Positions 39,379 to 49,955 are shown, counted from the stretch's first letter. The stretch is 64,000 nucleotides of DNA from Motilibacter aurantiacus (GCF_011250645.1 NZ_JAANNO010000004.1:97344-161343); one strand, 5' to 3'. Notes: a model not told the origin generated them from the sequence alone. A program made the numbers and translations.

Positions 39379-39488
39379 ACCGTCGGTGGCGCAGGGACCG
39401 CGCCGGGGACACGTGACGGGCGACACCCGCGCCCGCGGCCACCGGCCGGGCGTCGGGGCGCGGTGATCAGGGCATGACCCCTCAGGAA

Positions 39489-39494
39489 TAGGGT
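39489..39494 (+). promoter_or_regulatory. possible -10 for the tkt operon
   Basis: TAGGGT on the + strand. A start about seven bases downstream would give a leader of about 115 bases before GTG 39617. The same hexamer serves as likely -10 at 23831 and 53890. No clear -35. Confidence 0.35.
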
Positions 39495-39616
39495 CTGGGC
39501 GCGTAGATGCTGGCCCAAGGGGCAGCAGGTCGTCGAGGCCGTCCGGCCGACGGCGTCCCGCGACGGCTCGGCAGAGGCCCGCAGTGATGTTGGACGTTGT
39601 GGAGGGAGACCGGCAA

Positions 39617-41737
39617 GTGGCGAACACCGACACCAAGGGCAGCGAGGCAGCCCCCGCGCTGGAGTGGTCCGAGAAGGACCGGAAGGTCGTCGACGTCGCC
39701 CGCGCGCTGGCGATGGACGCTGTCCAGCAGGCGGGCTCCGGGCATCCCGGCACCGCGATGAGCCTGGCCCCCGTGGCCACGCTGCTCTTCCAGCGCCTGC
39801 TCCGTCACGACCCCAGCGACCCGCAGTGGGTCGGCCGCGACCGGTTCGTCCTCTCGGCCGGGCACGCGAGCATCCTGCTCTACAACCAGCTCTACCTGTC
39901 CGGCTACGGCCTCGAGCTCGACGACCTCAAGCACCTGCGCCAGTGGGACAGCCTGACCCCGGGCCACCCGGAGCTGCACCACACCAACGGTGTGGAGACG
40001 ACGACGGGCCCGCTCGGGCAGGGCATCTCCACGGCGGTCGGCTTCGCGATGGCCGCGCGGCGTGAGCGCGGCCTGTTCGACCCGCAGGCGGCGCCCGGCG
40101 AGAGCCCCTTCGACTCCACGATCTACGTCATCGCCGGCGACGGCGACATGCAGGAGGGCGTCCAGGCGGAGGCCGTGAGCCTCGCCGGCCACCTGCGCCT
40201 CGGCGACCTCGTCGTCCTCTACGACGACAACCACATCTCGATCGACGGCAACACCGACGTCGCGTTCAGCGAGGACGTCCTCGCCCGCTTCGAGTCCTAC
40301 GGCTGGCACGTCCAGCGCGTGGACGACGCCCAGGACGTCGACGCGCTGTACGCAGCGCTCACCGCCGCCCGCGACGAGCGGGACCGGCCGAGCCTCATCG
40401 CGGCCCGCTCGATCATCGCCTGGCCCGCCCCCAACGCCCAGAACACCGCGAAGGCGCACGGCTCCGCGCTCGGCGAGGCCGAGGTCGCGGCGACCAAGGA
40501 GGTCCTCGGGCTCGACCCGGCCAAGACCTTCGACGTGCCCGAGGACGTGCTCGCGCACGCCCGCCAGGTCGTCACCCGCGGCAAGGCGCTCCGCGAGGAG
40601 TGGGAGAAGTCCTTCCTCGCCTGGCGCGACCGCGAGCCCGAGGGCGCCAAGCTCTACGACCGGCTGCTCACCCGCCGCCTGCCCAGCGGCTGGGACGAGG
40701 CGCTGCCGTCCTTCCCCGCGGGCAAGGACGTCGCCACCCGCAAGGCCAGCGGCGACGTGCTCAACGCCATCGCCCCGGTGCTCCCGGAGCTGTGGGGCGG
40801 CTCGGCCGACCTGCACGAGTCGAACCTGACGCTCATCCACGGCGAGCCCTCGTTCGGCCACCCCGACTCCGGCGCGGCGAACGTCGACCTCTACGGCCGC
40901 AACGTGCATTTCGGGATCCGCGAGCACGCCATGGGCGCGGCGATGAACGGCATCGCCATCCACGGCAACACGCGCTTCTACGGCGGCACCTTCCTCGTCT
41001 TCAGCGACTACATGCGCGGCGCCGTCCGGCTTGCCGCGATCATGAAGGCGCCGGTCACCTACGTGTGGACCCACGACTCGATCGGCCTCGGCGAGGACGG
41101 CCCGACCCACCAGCCGATCGAGCACCTCTGGTCGCTGCGGGCCATCCCCGGCCTCGACGTGGTCCGCCCGGCGGACGCGAACGAGACCGCGATCGCGTGG
41201 CGCGAGATCCTCGAGAAGGACCGCGGGCCGGCGGCGCTCGCCCTCACCCGGCAGGGCGTCCCGACGTACGACCGCTCCCCCGCAGGCCCGTACGCCAGCG
41301 CCGAGGGCGTGACCAAGGGCGGATACGTCCTGATCGACTCCTCCGCCACCACCCCGCACGTGGTCCTCATCGCCACCGGCTCCGAGGTCCAGATCGCCGT
41401 CGCCGCGCGCGAGCAGCTCGAGGCCCAGGGCATCCCGACCCGCGTCGTCTCGATGCCCTGCGTCGAGTGGTTCGAGGAGCAGGACGACTCCTACAAGCAG
41501 AGCGTCCTCCCGCCGGCGGTCCGCGCCCGGGTCAGCGTGGAGGCCGGCATCGCGCAGGGCTGGTGGAAGTACCTCGGCGAGTCCGGTGAGGCCGTCAGCA
41601 TCGAGCACTTCGGCGCGAGCGCCTCCTACAAGGTCCTCTACGAGCAGTTCGGCTTCACCGCCGAGCGCGTGGTAGCGGCCGCTCAGGCCAGCATCTCCAA
41701 GGCCGGGGTCATCCCCGGCAGCACGACGGGCAACTGA
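39617..41737 (+). CDS. tkt: transketolase
   Basis: 706 residues, TPP-dependent transfer of two-carbon units in the pentose phosphate pathway. It shows [11 protein letters not shown], the TPP motif [13 protein letters not shown] and the central domain with [16 protein letters not shown]. The start chosen is GTG 39617 with GGGAG eight bases upstream rather than the ATGs 30 bp earlier. It is the first gene of tkt-tal-zwf-opcA-pgl. Confidence 0.97.
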   Translation: MANTDTKGSEAAPALEWSEKDRKVVDVARALAMDAVQQAGSGHPGTAMSLAPVATLLFQRLLRHDPSDPQWVGRDRFVLSAGHASILLYNQLYLSGYGLELDDLKHLRQWDSLTPGHPELHHTNGVETTTGPLGQGISTAVGFAMAARRERGLFDPQAAPGESPFDSTIYVIAGDGDMQEGVQAEAVSLAGHLRLGDLVVLYDDNHISIDGNTDVAFSEDVLARFESYGWHVQRVDDAQDVDALYAALTAARDERDRPSLIAARSIIAWPAPNAQNTAKAHGSALGEAEVAATKEVLGLDPAKTFDVPEDVLAHARQVVTRGKALREEWEKSFLAWRDREPEGAKLYDRLLTRRLPSGWDEALPSFPAGKDVATRKASGDVLNAIAPVLPELWGGSADLHESNLTLIHGEPSFGHPDSGAANVDLYGRNVHFGIREHAMGAAMNGIAIHGNTRFYGGTFLVFSDYMRGAVRLAAIMKAPVTYVWTHDSIGLGEDGPTHQPIEHLWSLRAIPGLDVVRPADANETAIAWREILEKDRGPAALALTRQGVPTYDRSPAGPYASAEGVTKGGYVLIDSSATTPHVVLIATGSEVQIAVAAREQLEAQGIPTRVVSMPCVEWFEEQDDSYKQSVLPPAVRARVSVEAGIAQGWWKYLGESGEAVSIEHFGASASYKVLYEQFGFTAERVVAAAQASISKAGVIPGSTTGN

Positions 41738-41786
41738 CCCGCCGCTCGTCCACCCGCGAACGACAATTCGCAGTAGGAGGCACCAG

Positions 41787-42971
41787 GTGTCCGACTCTCT
41801 CCGCCAGCTGTCCGAGCAGGGGGTCGCGGTCTGGCTCGACGACCTGTCGCGGGCCCGGCTGCAGACCGGCAACCTCGAGGAGCTCGTCCGCGAGCGCTCC
41901 GTCGTGGGCGTCACGACCAACCCAGCCATCTTCCAGAAGGCGATCTCCGGCTCGGAGGTCTACTCCGACCAGCTGCGCGACCTCGCGCTGCGCGGCACCG
42001 ACGTGGGCGAGGCGCTGCGGGCGCTCACCACGTACGACGTCCGCTGGGCGTGCGACGTGCTCCGGCCGCAGTGGGAGGCCTCGGGCGGGCGCGACGGCCG
42101 GGTCTCGATCGAGGTCGACCCGCGGATCGCCCACGAGACCGACCGCACCGTGGCCGAGGCCAAGGCCCTCTGGTGGCTCGTGGACCGCCCCAACCTGCTC
42201 ATCAAGATCCCGGCCACCGTCGCCGGCATCCCCGCCATCGCCTCGACGCTGGCGGAGGGGATCAGCGTGAACGTCACGCTGATCTTCAGCCTCGAGCGCT
42301 ACGAGGCCGTCATGAACGCCTACATCGAGGGGCTCGAGCGGGCGCAGGCGAACGGCCACGACATCTCGAAGATCGAGAGCGTCGCGTCCTTCTTCGTCAG
42401 CCGCGTCGACACCGAGATCGACAAGCGGCTGGACAAGATCGGCTCCGACGAGGCGAAGGCCCTGCGCGGCAAGGCGGCGAACGCCAACGCCCGGCTCGCC
42501 TACCAGCTCTACGAGAAGGTCTTCTCGGGCGAGCGCTGGGAGGCGCTGAAGGCCGCTGGGGCCAAGGCGCAGCGGCCGCTGTGGGCCTCGACCGGCGTCA
42601 AGGACCCCGCCTACGACGACACGATGTACGTCGTCGAGCTCGTCGCGCCGGACACCGTCAACACGATGCCCGAGGCGACACTGCAGGCGGTCTTCGACCA
42701 CGGGCAGGTCCGCGGCAACACGATCGCCGGGTCGTACGAGGCCGCGCAGCAGGTCCTCGACGACGTGAAGGGCGTCGGCGTGGACTACGACGACGTCGTG
42801 CGCGTGCTCGAGGAGGAGGGCGTCGACAAGTTCGAGGTCGCCTGGAACGAGCTGATCGAGTCCGTGAGTGGCGAGCTCGAGCGCATGGGCGCCGAGGTGA
42901 TGCCCGCCGGCGCCACCAAGCCTGCGGGCTCGGGCCCGGCGTCGGCCAGCCCGGAGGGCTCGTCCAAGTAG
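41787..42971 (+). CDS. tal: transaldolase
   Basis: 394 residues; it moves three-carbon units between sugar phosphates. It has [14 protein letters not shown] and the Schiff-base lysine in [11 protein letters not shown]. The C-terminus has about 20 extra Gly/Ser/Pro-rich residues. The start is GTG 41787 with AGGAGG six bases upstream, 49 bp after tkt. Confidence 0.96.
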   Translation: MSDSLRQLSEQGVAVWLDDLSRARLQTGNLEELVRERSVVGVTTNPAIFQKAISGSEVYSDQLRDLALRGTDVGEALRALTTYDVRWACDVLRPQWEASGGRDGRVSIEVDPRIAHETDRTVAEAKALWWLVDRPNLLIKIPATVAGIPAIASTLAEGISVNVTLIFSLERYEAVMNAYIEGLERAQANGHDISKIESVASFFVSRVDTEIDKRLDKIGSDEAKALRGKAANANARLAYQLYEKVFSGERWEALKAAGAKAQRPLWASTGVKDPAYDDTMYVVELVAPDTVNTMPEATLQAVFDHGQVRGNTIAGSYEAAQQVLDDVKGVGVDYDDVVRVLEEEGVDKFEVAWNELIESVSGELERMGAEVMPAGATKPAGSGPASASPEGSSK

Positions 42972-42984
42972 GCCGCGCGCGGCC
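42971..42984. repeat. 14-bp perfect palindrome at the end of tal
   Basis: GGCCGCGCGCGGCC begins at the last base of the tal stop codon. It could form a short hairpin between tal and zwf. No T-run, so read-through is likely. Confidence 0.5.
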
Positions 42985-43007
42985 CCCGTACGAGCGGAAG
43001 CAGCCCC

Positions 43008-43043
43008 ATGACAGCTGCGGAGACAAGAGAAGAGGCGCAGTGA
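43008..43043 (+). CDS. possible 11-residue leader peptide before zwf
   Basis: ATG 43008 opens MTAAETREEAQ and stops at TGA 43041-43043, overlapping the zwf GTG start as GTGA. A GGAAG lies seven bases before the ATG. The overlap matches the coupling style used elsewhere in the window, so it may couple or tune zwf translation. Expression is unproven and the frame could be chance. Confidence 0.3.
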   Translation: MTAAETREEAQ

Positions 43044-44569
43044 CAGCGAGCGAGGCGAACCCGCTCCGCGACGTGCGGGACCGGCGGCTCCCCCGGGTCG
43101 CCGGCCCGTGCGGGCTGGTCATCTTCGGGGTGACCGGAGACCTGTCCCGCAAGAAGCTCATGCCGGCCATCTACGACCTGGCCAACCGCGGGCTGCTCCC
43201 GCCCGGCTTCGCGCTGGTCGGCTTCGCCCGGCGCGACTGGGAGGACCAGGACTTCGCGCAGGTCGTCCACGAGGCGGTCAAGGAGCACGCCCGGACCCCC
43301 TTCCGCGAGGAGGTCTGGAAGCAGTTGTCGGAGGGCATCCGTTTCGTCTCCGGCGAGTTCGGGGACCGGGCGGCCTTCGAGACGCTGCGCGAGACGATCC
43401 GCAACCTGGACGAGAAGCGCGGGACGCAGGGCAACCACGCCTTCTACCTGTCGGTCCCGCCGAGGTACTTCCCCGACGTCGTGCAGCAGCTCAAGGAGAC
43501 CGGCCTCGCGGACGGCCCCGAGCACGCGTGGCGCCGCGTCGTCATCGAGAAGCCGTTCGGCCACGACCTGGCCAGCGCCCAGGAGCTGCAGCGGATCGTC
43601 GGCGAGGTGTTCGACCCGTCCTCGGTCTTCCGCATCGACCACTACCTGGGCAAGGAGACGGTCCAGAACATCCTCGCGCTGCGGTTCGCGAACGAGATGT
43701 TCGAGCCGATCTGGAACCGCGGCTACGTCGACCACGTGCAGATCACGATGGCCGAGGACGTCGGCATCGGGGGCCGCGCCGGCTACTACGACGGCATCGG
43801 CGCCGCCCGTGACGTCATCCAGAACCACCTGCTCCAGCTGCTCGCCCTGACCGCGATGGAGGAGCCGGTCTCCTTCGACGCCCGGGACCTGCGCCTGGAG
43901 AAGCTCAAGGTGCTCAACGCCACGCACGTCGGCGCGGACATCAGCCGGTCGACGGCCCGCGGGCAGTACACCCGCGGCTGGCAGGGCGGGGAGCTGGTGC
44001 CGGGCTACCTCGAGGAGGAGGGCATCCCGGCCGACAGCATCACCGACACGTACGCGGCGGTGCAGCTGGAGATCGAGACGCGCCGCTGGGCGGGCGTGCC
44101 GTGGTACCTGCGCACCGGCAAGCGCCTGGGCCGCCGGGTCACGGAGATCGCGGTCGTCTTCCACCGCGCGCCGCACCTGCCCTTCGCCCGCAACCAGGTC
44201 GAGGAGCTCGGGCAGAACGCGCTCGTCATGCGCATCCAGCCGGACGAGGGCATGACCGTCCGCTTCGGGTCGAAGGTGCCGGGCACGTCCATGGAGGTCC
44301 GGGACGTGACGATGGACTTCGCCTACGGCGAGTCCTTCACCGAGTCGAGCCCGGAGGCCTACGAGCGGCTGATCCTGGACGTGCTGCTCGGCGACCCGCC
44401 GCTGTTCCCGCGGCACGAGGAGGTCGAGGCCTCCTGGCGCATCCTCGACCCGATCGAGCAGCACTGGGAGAGCGTCGGCAAGCCCGACACGTACCCGGCC
44501 GGGACGTGGGGCCCGAAGTCCTCGGACGAGATGCTGGCCCGCAACGGGCACGTGTGGAGGCGGCCGTGA
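43040..44569 (+). CDS. zwf: glucose-6-phosphate 1-dehydrogenase
   Basis: 509 residues, the usual length; it oxidises glucose-6-phosphate with NADP. It has the dinucleotide site GVTGDLSRKKL, the substrate motif RIDHYLGKE and the lysine of VVIEKPFGHD. The start is GTG 43040 with AGAGG five bases upstream, overlapping a possible leader peptide. It is followed by opcA, its assembly partner. Confidence 0.97.
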   Translation: MTASEANPLRDVRDRRLPRVAGPCGLVIFGVTGDLSRKKLMPAIYDLANRGLLPPGFALVGFARRDWEDQDFAQVVHEAVKEHARTPFREEVWKQLSEGIRFVSGEFGDRAAFETLRETIRNLDEKRGTQGNHAFYLSVPPRYFPDVVQQLKETGLADGPEHAWRRVVIEKPFGHDLASAQELQRIVGEVFDPSSVFRIDHYLGKETVQNILALRFANEMFEPIWNRGYVDHVQITMAEDVGIGGRAGYYDGIGAARDVIQNHLLQLLALTAMEEPVSFDARDLRLEKLKVLNATHVGADISRSTARGQYTRGWQGGELVPGYLEEEGIPADSITDTYAAVQLEIETRRWAGVPWYLRTGKRLGRRVTEIAVVFHRAPHLPFARNQVEELGQNALVMRIQPDEGMTVRFGSKVPGTSMEVRDVTMDFAYGESFTESSPEAYERLILDVLLGDPPLFPRHEEVEASWRILDPIEQHWESVGKPDTYPAGTWGPKSSDEMLARNGHVWRRP

Positions 44570-44618
44570 GCACCTGCGTGCCGAGCCCCTTCGAGTCCGA
44601 TCGCGCCCGGAGGCCGCA

Positions 44619-45542
44619 GTGAACATCGACCTCACCGACACCACGGCCAGCAAGATCTTCGGTGCCCTGCTCGACGCCCGGCGCCGCAGCGGCAGCCCGG
44701 CGATGGGCGCGGTGCTCACCCTGGTGATCGTCACCGACGAGCAGGGGCACTACGACGCGCTCAAGGCCGCGACCTCGGCCTCGCGCGAGCACCCCTCGCG
44801 CATCCTCGTGGTCGTCGCGCGCCCCGGCCGCGGCGCCGCCCGCCTCGACGCGGAGGTCCGCACCAGCGGCGAGACCGGCCCCGGCGAGGTGGTCCTGCTC
44901 CGGCTGCACGGCGAGCTGGCCGAGCATCCCGACAGCGTCGTCCTGCCGCTGCTGCTGCCGGACGCGCCGGTCGTCGTGTGGTGGCCGGGCACCGCGCCCG
45001 AGGACCCGGCCCAGCACCCGCTGGGGGCCATGGCGCAGCGCCGGATCACCGACTCGGCATCCTGCCAGTCGCCGCTGGCCGAGCTGGCCAAGCGGCGCTC
45101 GGGCTACTCCGAGGGCGACACCGACCTGTCCTGGACGCGGCTGACGCCGTGGCGGACCCTGCTCGCCGGCGCTCTCGACCACCCGGCCGCGCCGATCACC
45201 GGGGCCATGGTCGCGGCCGAGGAGCAGAGCCCGAGCGCCGAGCTGCTCGCGCTCTGGCTCGGGTCGCGGCTCGGCGTCCCGGTCCAGCGCGTGGTCTCGG
45301 ACGGCCCGGGGATCACCGCGGTGACCCTCACGGCCGAGGGCGAGGGAGTCCGCATCGAGCGCGGTGACGGCAGGGTGGCCCAGATCCAGGTCCCCGGCTC
45401 CCCCGAGCGCTCGGTGGCGCTGCCGCGCCGGCCGCTCAGCGAGCTGCTGGCCGAGGAGCTGCGCCGGCTCGACGCGGACGAGGTCTACGGCGAGGTGCTC
45501 GGGCTGGTCGGCGCCGGCAGCCCCGTGGGCGCGGGCGCATGA
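44619..45542 (+). CDS. opcA: OpcA, glucose-6-phosphate dehydrogenase assembly protein
   Basis: 307 residues, actinobacterial/cyanobacterial OpcA that promotes assembly or activity of G6PDH. Conserved stretches include SREHPSRILVVV, DAPVVVWWPG and ADEVYGEVL. The start is GTG 44619 with GGAGG five bases upstream; its stop overlaps the pgl start (ATGA). Confidence 0.95.
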   Translation: MNIDLTDTTASKIFGALLDARRRSGSPAMGAVLTLVIVTDEQGHYDALKAATSASREHPSRILVVVARPGRGAARLDAEVRTSGETGPGEVVLLRLHGELAEHPDSVVLPLLLPDAPVVVWWPGTAPEDPAQHPLGAMAQRRITDSASCQSPLAELAKRRSGYSEGDTDLSWTRLTPWRTLLAGALDHPAAPITGAMVAAEEQSPSAELLALWLGSRLGVPVQRVVSDGPGITAVTLTAEGEGVRIERGDGRVAQIQVPGSPERSVALPRRPLSELLAEELRRLDADEVYGEVLGLVGAGSPVGAGA

Positions 45543-46282
45543 CCGGTCCCAGCGTGGTCGTCGCCCCCGACAAGGAGGTGCTGGCCGCGGCGATCGCCGC
45601 ACGGCTGATCACGGCCCTCGCCGATGCGCAGGCACTGCGCGGGACGGCCTCGGTCGTGCTCACCGGCGGCGGGATCGGGCTGGGGGCACTGCGCGCGGTC
45701 GCAGCCTCCCCCGCGCTCGGGGCCGTCGACTGGTCGCGGGTGGACTTCTGGTGGGGCGACGAGCGCTACCTTCCCGCCGGCGACCCGGAGCGCAACGAGA
45801 CCGGTGCCCGCTCCGCCCTGCTCGACGTGCTGGAGGTGAGCCCCGCCCGCGTCCACGTCATGGGCGCGGCCAGCCCCGACGGCCCGGAGATCGCTGCCGA
45901 GGCGTACGTCGCGGAGCTCGCCACCGCAGCGCCGGAGGGCTCCGCCGTGCCGGCGTTCGACGTCTGCCTGCTCGGGGTGGGCCCGGACTCCCACGTCGCG
46001 TCGCTCTTCCCCGAGCACCCGGGCACCCAGGACACCCGTCCGGCCTTCGCGGTCCACGGCTCGCCGAAGCCGCCGCCCGTCCGCATCAGCCTGTCGTTCG
46101 AGGCGATCCGGGCAGCTCGGGAGGTCTGGCTGCTCGTGGCCGGGGCCGAGAAGGCCGATGCCGTCGCCCTGGCGCTCTCCGGCGAGGCCGGCGAGCGCCA
46201 GGTACCGGCGGCAGGGGCGTACGGCACCGAGCGGACGCTGTGGCTGCTGGACGCGGCGGCTGCCGGCAAGCTGCCGCGCTGA
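45539..46282 (+). CDS. pgl: 6-phosphogluconolactonase
   Basis: 247 residues of the glucosamine/galactosamine-6-phosphate isomerase fold, DevB/Pgl branch. It shows [34 protein letters not shown] and the likely active-site region [15 protein letters not shown]. It hydrolyses 6-phosphogluconolactone made by Zwf. It is the last gene of the pentose phosphate operon. Confidence 0.96.
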   Translation: MTGPSVVVAPDKEVLAAAIAARLITALADAQALRGTASVVLTGGGIGLGALRAVAASPALGAVDWSRVDFWWGDERYLPAGDPERNETGARSALLDVLEVSPARVHVMGAASPDGPEIAAEAYVAELATAAPEGSAVPAFDVCLLGVGPDSHVASLFPEHPGTQDTRPAFAVHGSPKPPPVRISLSFEAIRAAREVWLLVAGAEKADAVALALSGEAGERQVPAAGAYGTERTLWLLDAAAAGKLPR

Positions 46283-46292
46283 GTGTCGACCC

Positions 46293-46328
46293 GGGCCGGG
46301 CGTCCCTGTACGCAGGGGCGGCCGGCCC
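46293..46328 (+). terminator. hairpin terminator of the pentose phosphate operon
   Basis: Nested stems GGGCCGG/CCGGCCC and CCCTG/CAGGG around loop TACG, starting 11 bp after the pgl stop. Confidence 0.6.
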
Positions 46329-46371
46329 GGCGTCGTCCAGGCCTTCAGGCCCGGAGACTCTAGAACTTCTC

Positions 46372-46398
46372 CTCAAGAAGATCCCTCGTCCGGCCGAT
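46372..46398 (+). promoter_or_regulatory. flagellar-sigma (FliA/WhiG-like) promoter candidate
   Basis: CTCA (46372-46375), 17 bases, GCCGAT (46393-46398). This is one base off the CTCA-N15-17-GCCGAA pattern I recall for Actinoplanes flagellar genes. It lies 48 bp before the chemoreceptor start, just after the pgl terminator. Confidence 0.5.
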
Positions 46399-46409
46399 CG
46401 AGCCCCCGG

Positions 46410-46426
46410 GTGGACGCAACGTCCAC
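46410..46426 (+). promoter_or_regulatory. 17-bp inverted repeat in the chemoreceptor leader
   Basis: GTGGACG-CAA-CGTCCAC, a perfect 7-3-7 repeat, 12 bp after the promoter candidate and 20 bp before the ATG. It could be an operator or an RNA hairpin near the ribosome site. Confidence 0.5.
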
Positions 46427-46445
46427 GCGACGAGACGGGGGCACG

Positions 46446-47969
46446 ATGCGCCGACGCAGGACCACAGCCGCACAGACGCCGATGCCGCGCGACGTCGAAG
46501 CGCTCGAGCAGGTGCTGCTCGCCTTCGACGGCGGTCTGGCGGACATGCAGGACGCGCGGGTGAAGACCACCTCCGCGCTCGTCGAGGCGCTCGGCCTGGC
46601 GTACGGCGCGCGATGGGTGCCGGGCGAGGGCGGCAGCTTCGACCTGGCCTACGAGACCGGTGAGCTCGTGCAGACGATGGCCTCCGCGGCGGGCGGCCTG
46701 CGGACGCTTCCTCCGGACGTGGGCCTGCTCGGCCGTGCGCTCTCCACGCGCCGCCCGGTCATCGTCTCGGCGCCCGAGGCGGGCGCGAAGTGCCTGCGGT
46801 GGCAGGCGGCGCACCAGGCAGGCGCCGTCGAGGGAGCGCTCATCCCCATGCTCGAGGGCAGCACCGTCGTCGGGGTCGGCGAGTTCTACAGCCGGCGCCC
46901 GCTCCCCTACTTCGGCAACGAGAAGTGGGCCGCGATCGGCCGCATCATGGCCCTCGCCCGCAACCAGGCGCTGGTGACGACCTCGCTGCGCGAGACGCTG
47001 GACGACCGGCAGGCCGTCACCACCGTGGTGACGAAGGTCGGCGAGGCCCGTGACGAGGGGTCCGCGCTCCAGGTCGCGCTGGAGACGGTGCGCACCGCGT
47101 TCGGCTGGGCGTACGGGTCGTTCTGGCGGCTGCAGCCGGAGGAGAACGTCCTGCGCTTCGACGTCGAGTCCGGCACCGCGGGCGAGGAGTTCCGGCGGGT
47201 GACGCTCGCGGCCTCCTTCGCCGAGGGCGTGGGGCTCTCCGGGCGCGCGTGGAAGGCCCGCGACCTCGTCTTCGTGCACGACCTGGCCCAGGTGACCGAC
47301 TGCGTGCGCGCCCCCGCCGCCCAGCGCGCCGGCGTCCGCTCCGGGGTCTGCTTCCCCATCGTCGACGGGGACCTCGTGATCGGCACGATGGACTTCTTCA
47401 CCACCGAGAGCATCGAGCTGTCGGAGTCGCGGGCCGCCGCCCTGCGCAACGTGCAGCAGCTCGTCTCCCAGCGCCTCGCCGTGCTGCGGCGGGCCGAGGA
47501 GGACGCGAAGCGCGCCCGGCTGCTCTTCGACACCGTGTCCCGGCTGCGCGCCGCCACCGACGACGCGGGCCGGGTGGCCGACGAGGCGGTGCAGCGCTCG
47601 TCCACCATGACCGGCGAGGTCGAGGGCCTCGCCGCGGCGTCCGCCGCGATCAACGACGTCATCAAGATCATCTCAGGCATCGCCGACCAGACCAACCTGC
47701 TCGCGCTCAACGCGACGATCGAGGCGGCACGGGCCGGTGAGGTGGGCCGAGGCTTCGCCGTCGTCGCCAACGAGGTCAAGGAGCTGGCCCGCGAGACCGG
47801 GGATGCGACCAAGCGCGTCGCCGACCAGGTCGCGGGAATCCAGGCCAGCAGCCAGACGGTCGCGAGCGGCATCCACGCCACGAGCGAGATCATCGGCCAG
47901 CTCGACGAGGTGCAGGCCCGGATCGCCGAGGTGCTCGAGGAGCAGGCCCGGATGGCCGGCAACCTCTGA
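46446..47969 (+). CDS. soluble chemoreceptor-like protein with two GAF domains
   Basis: 507 residues, no membrane helix or HAMP domain. Two GAF-like domains (about 25-175 and 190-345) precede an MCP signalling region (about 350-507) with the conserved hairpin tip [19 protein letters not shown]. It probably senses a cytoplasmic small molecule or redox state and signals to CheW/CheA, encoded elsewhere. The start is ATG 46446 with a weak GGGGG upstream. The promoter candidate suggests co-expression with flagellar genes. The signalling domain is short and lacks obvious methylation-helix length on the N-side. Confidence 0.9.
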   Translation: MRRRRTTAAQTPMPRDVEALEQVLLAFDGGLADMQDARVKTTSALVEALGLAYGARWVPGEGGSFDLAYETGELVQTMASAAGGLRTLPPDVGLLGRALSTRRPVIVSAPEAGAKCLRWQAAHQAGAVEGALIPMLEGSTVVGVGEFYSRRPLPYFGNEKWAAIGRIMALARNQALVTTSLRETLDDRQAVTTVVTKVGEARDEGSALQVALETVRTAFGWAYGSFWRLQPEENVLRFDVESGTAGEEFRRVTLAASFAEGVGLSGRAWKARDLVFVHDLAQVTDCVRAPAAQRAGVRSGVCFPIVDGDLVIGTMDFFTTESIELSESRAAALRNVQQLVSQRLAVLRRAEEDAKRARLLFDTVSRLRAATDDAGRVADEAVQRSSTMTGEVEGLAAASAAINDVIKIISGIADQTNLLALNATIEAARAGEVGRGFAVVANEVKELARETGDATKRVADQVAGIQASSQTVASGIHATSEIIGQLDEVQARIAEVLEEQARMAGNL

Positions 47970-47987
47970 CCCCCGGTGCTGCAAGGA

Positions 47988-48024
47988 GGCGCCCCTCCCG
48001 CCCGTAGCTCGCCGGAGGGGCGCC
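47988..48024. terminator. bidirectional terminator between convergent genes
   Basis: Perfect 11-bp stem (47988-47998 with 48014-48024) between the chemoreceptor and the PHP-domain gene, which end on opposite sides. Confidence 0.7.
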
Positions 48025-48049
48025 GTCCCCCGGTACGTCGCCCGAGGCC

Positions 48050-49750
48050 TCAGCCGACGTCGACGAAGATCGGGTTGCTGTAGAACCAGGTGTCCAGCCA
48101 CGGGTCGTCGTCGCCCCGCACGCCGGCCAGCGGGCCGGCCGGGTCGATGTCGGCGCCCAGCAGCCCGACACCGTGCCGCCGGCCGTCGCTGCCGCGCAGC
48201 CGCAGGTAGAACGAGGACTCGAGCTTGCGCAGCTGCACGCGCAGCGTGTAGGTCCCCGTCCGCCCGGTGACGTCGACCCGCTCGACGACCCGGGTGTCCG
48301 GCGCGCGCCAGCTGTCCCGGTCGGCCGCCGGCCCGGTCACCGCCCCGCGGATGACGTCGACGTGCGCGAGCTGCGGCAGCACGCCGTGGAAGTTCGGACG
48401 GCTCGCCGTCGTCACGGTGACGTAGAGGCTCATGCGGTCGCCCCTGCGGACGCGCAGCCGCCCGCCGAGCGTGACCGGCTCGAGGTCCTGCCGGTCGGAG
48501 ACGGCCCAGACGTCGAGCCCGTCGATCAGCTGGCCGTGGTCGACCCAGACCCGGCCGGCGCGCAGCCCGTCCATGACCTGCCGGTAGCCGTAGCCGCTGA
48601 CGCCCACGTGGGTCCGGCTGAACTGGCCGGGCCAGAAGTCGCTCCCGGGCTGCGGGCTGCTCGTCTGCACCGGGTCGGGCAGCTTGCCGGTGCTCTCGAA
48701 GGTCTTCCCGGCCGGGTAGCTGCCGTTGGCCCAGGTGTCGAACACCGTGCGGTGGCTGTCGGAGTTCGAGGTGATGGAGAAGAGCTTGCCCTCGGCGAGC
48801 ATCGCGTCCCACATCCCGCCGACGGTGGCAGTCATCCAGTCGAACCCCCCGTACGTCACGTACGCCGCGGCCGGGTAGCCGGCCCAGGACTGGCTGGTGG
48901 GCGAGTTCTCGTACTCGCCGCGGACGCTGTTGCTGCCGCGCCAGCCGGGCAGCGCCGCACCCTGCGCGCCGGGCGCGCCCTCCATGCCCACGAACAGGGA
49001 CGGGTCGGCGTCGCGCCAGTTGCGCAGCTCGTGCGGGGAATCGATCCCGAGCCGGGCCGGGTGGTTGGCGAGGAGCAGGGCGTCGTCGATGACCCCCGCC
49101 CGCTTCTGCTCGGCCAGCCACCTGACCGCCTCGACGGCCTTCGCCTCGTTGTCGGCGGTCGCCGGGTTGCCCGCCGCGCCCTCGGTCCAGTTGTTGAGCC
49201 GGCCGTCCCAGCGGCGCTCGAACTCGCGCAGCACGCTCGCCTCGTTCGCGCCGGGCGCGACCAGCACCGTCGCGTGCTCGGCGGCGGGGATGTACCACTC
49301 GAGGCCCTGGAAGATCAGCATGCGGGGGTTCTCCGCGCGTGCGGTGGCGATCTCGGCCCGCTCGAGCTCCGCACCGATGTCCCGGTGGCCCACGTGGGAG
49401 TGCTCGGTGTACGCCATCCAGTCCAGCCCGAACTGGGCCGCGCGCATCGCCTGCTGGGAGAGGGTGTACTTCGCGTCGTTGCTGTAGACCGTGTGCACGT
49501 GGTGGTCGCCCACCAGGTAGGCGTACGTCGGGGGCGGCACGTCCCGGTCCCCGGCGCTGACCTTGGTGTCCGCGGCCAGCGCGGGGGCTGCGCCGCCCAG
49601 GGCGGAGGCGCCGAGGAACCCGGCACCGAAGAGGCCGGCCCGCTGCAGGAGGCCGCGGCGCGACAGCCCCTGGGCGTCGAGGACGTCAGCGGGTACGCCG
49701 GGGTCGGCCCACTCGGGGAGCTGCCGGGGGTGCTGGTCGGGGTTCTGCAT
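48050..49750 (-). CDS. Tat-exported PHP-domain phosphoesterase-like protein
   Basis: 566 residues. The twin-arginine signal LSRRGLLQRAGLFGAGFLG (about 29-48) is followed by an Ala-rich cleavage region. The PHP domain has GDHHVHTVYSND, YTEHSHVGH and TSNSDSHRT, the metal ligands of the family. About 170 C-terminal residues look like beta structure. It could be an extracellular phosphatase or nuclease; the substrate is unknown. The start is ATG 49750 with AGGAAGG about ten bases upstream; longer starts would bury the Tat signal. Confidence 0.87.
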   Translation of the reverse strand: MQNPDQHPRQLPEWADPGVPADVLDAQGLSRRGLLQRAGLFGAGFLGASALGGAAPALAADTKVSAGDRDVPPPTYAYLVGDHHVHTVYSNDAKYTLSQQAMRAAQFGLDWMAYTEHSHVGHRDIGAELERAEIATARAENPRMLIFQGLEWYIPAAEHATVLVAPGANEASVLREFERRWDGRLNNWTEGAAGNPATADNEAKAVEAVRWLAEQKRAGVIDDALLLANHPARLGIDSPHELRNWRDADPSLFVGMEGAPGAQGAALPGWRGSNSVRGEYENSPTSQSWAGYPAAAYVTYGGFDWMTATVGGMWDAMLAEGKLFSITSNSDSHRTVFDTWANGSYPAGKTFESTGKLPDPVQTSSPQPGSDFWPGQFSRTHVGVSGYGYRQVMDGLRAGRVWVDHGQLIDGLDVWAVSDRQDLEPVTLGGRLRVRRGDRMSLYVTVTTASRPNFHGVLPQLAHVDVIRGAVTGPAADRDSWRAPDTRVVERVDVTGRTGTYTLRVQLRKLESSFYLRLRGSDGRRHGVGLLGADIDPAGPLAGVRGDDDPWLDTWFYSNPIFVDVG

Positions 49751-49909
49751 GCGCTGCGGGCCTTCCTCGCGTGACGGGCGAGGCGCACGGTAGGCAGCGC
49801 AGATGTCGCGGAGCTTTCCGGTGCGCGGCGCGGGGGTGTACGCGCCCCGGACGCACGTGCGACGCACGCGTCGGGTACCGGCAGGGGGCTGTCCATCGGG
49901 CAGCAACGC

Positions 49910-49944
49910 CGAAGGGGCGGCCCGGGACCCGGGCCGCCCCTTCG
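49910..49944 (-). terminator. strong hairpin terminator after rbpA
   Basis: Perfect 17-bp arms around one base (49910-49926 with 49928-49944), 11 bp after the rbpA stop. It is the strongest hairpin in the window and would also stop transcription from the other side. Confidence 0.8.
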
Positions 49945-49955
49945 AGGAAGCAGTG

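Noticed and set aside
39482..41929. Open frame of 815 codons on the - strand opposite tkt
   Set aside because: Antisense shadow of transketolase; no ribosome site and no recognisable domain.
46158..46446. Longer chemoreceptor start inside pgl
   Set aside because: The upstream extension is Arg/Pro-rich translated pgl and terminator sequence; the promoter candidate and leader repeat lie before ATG 46446.
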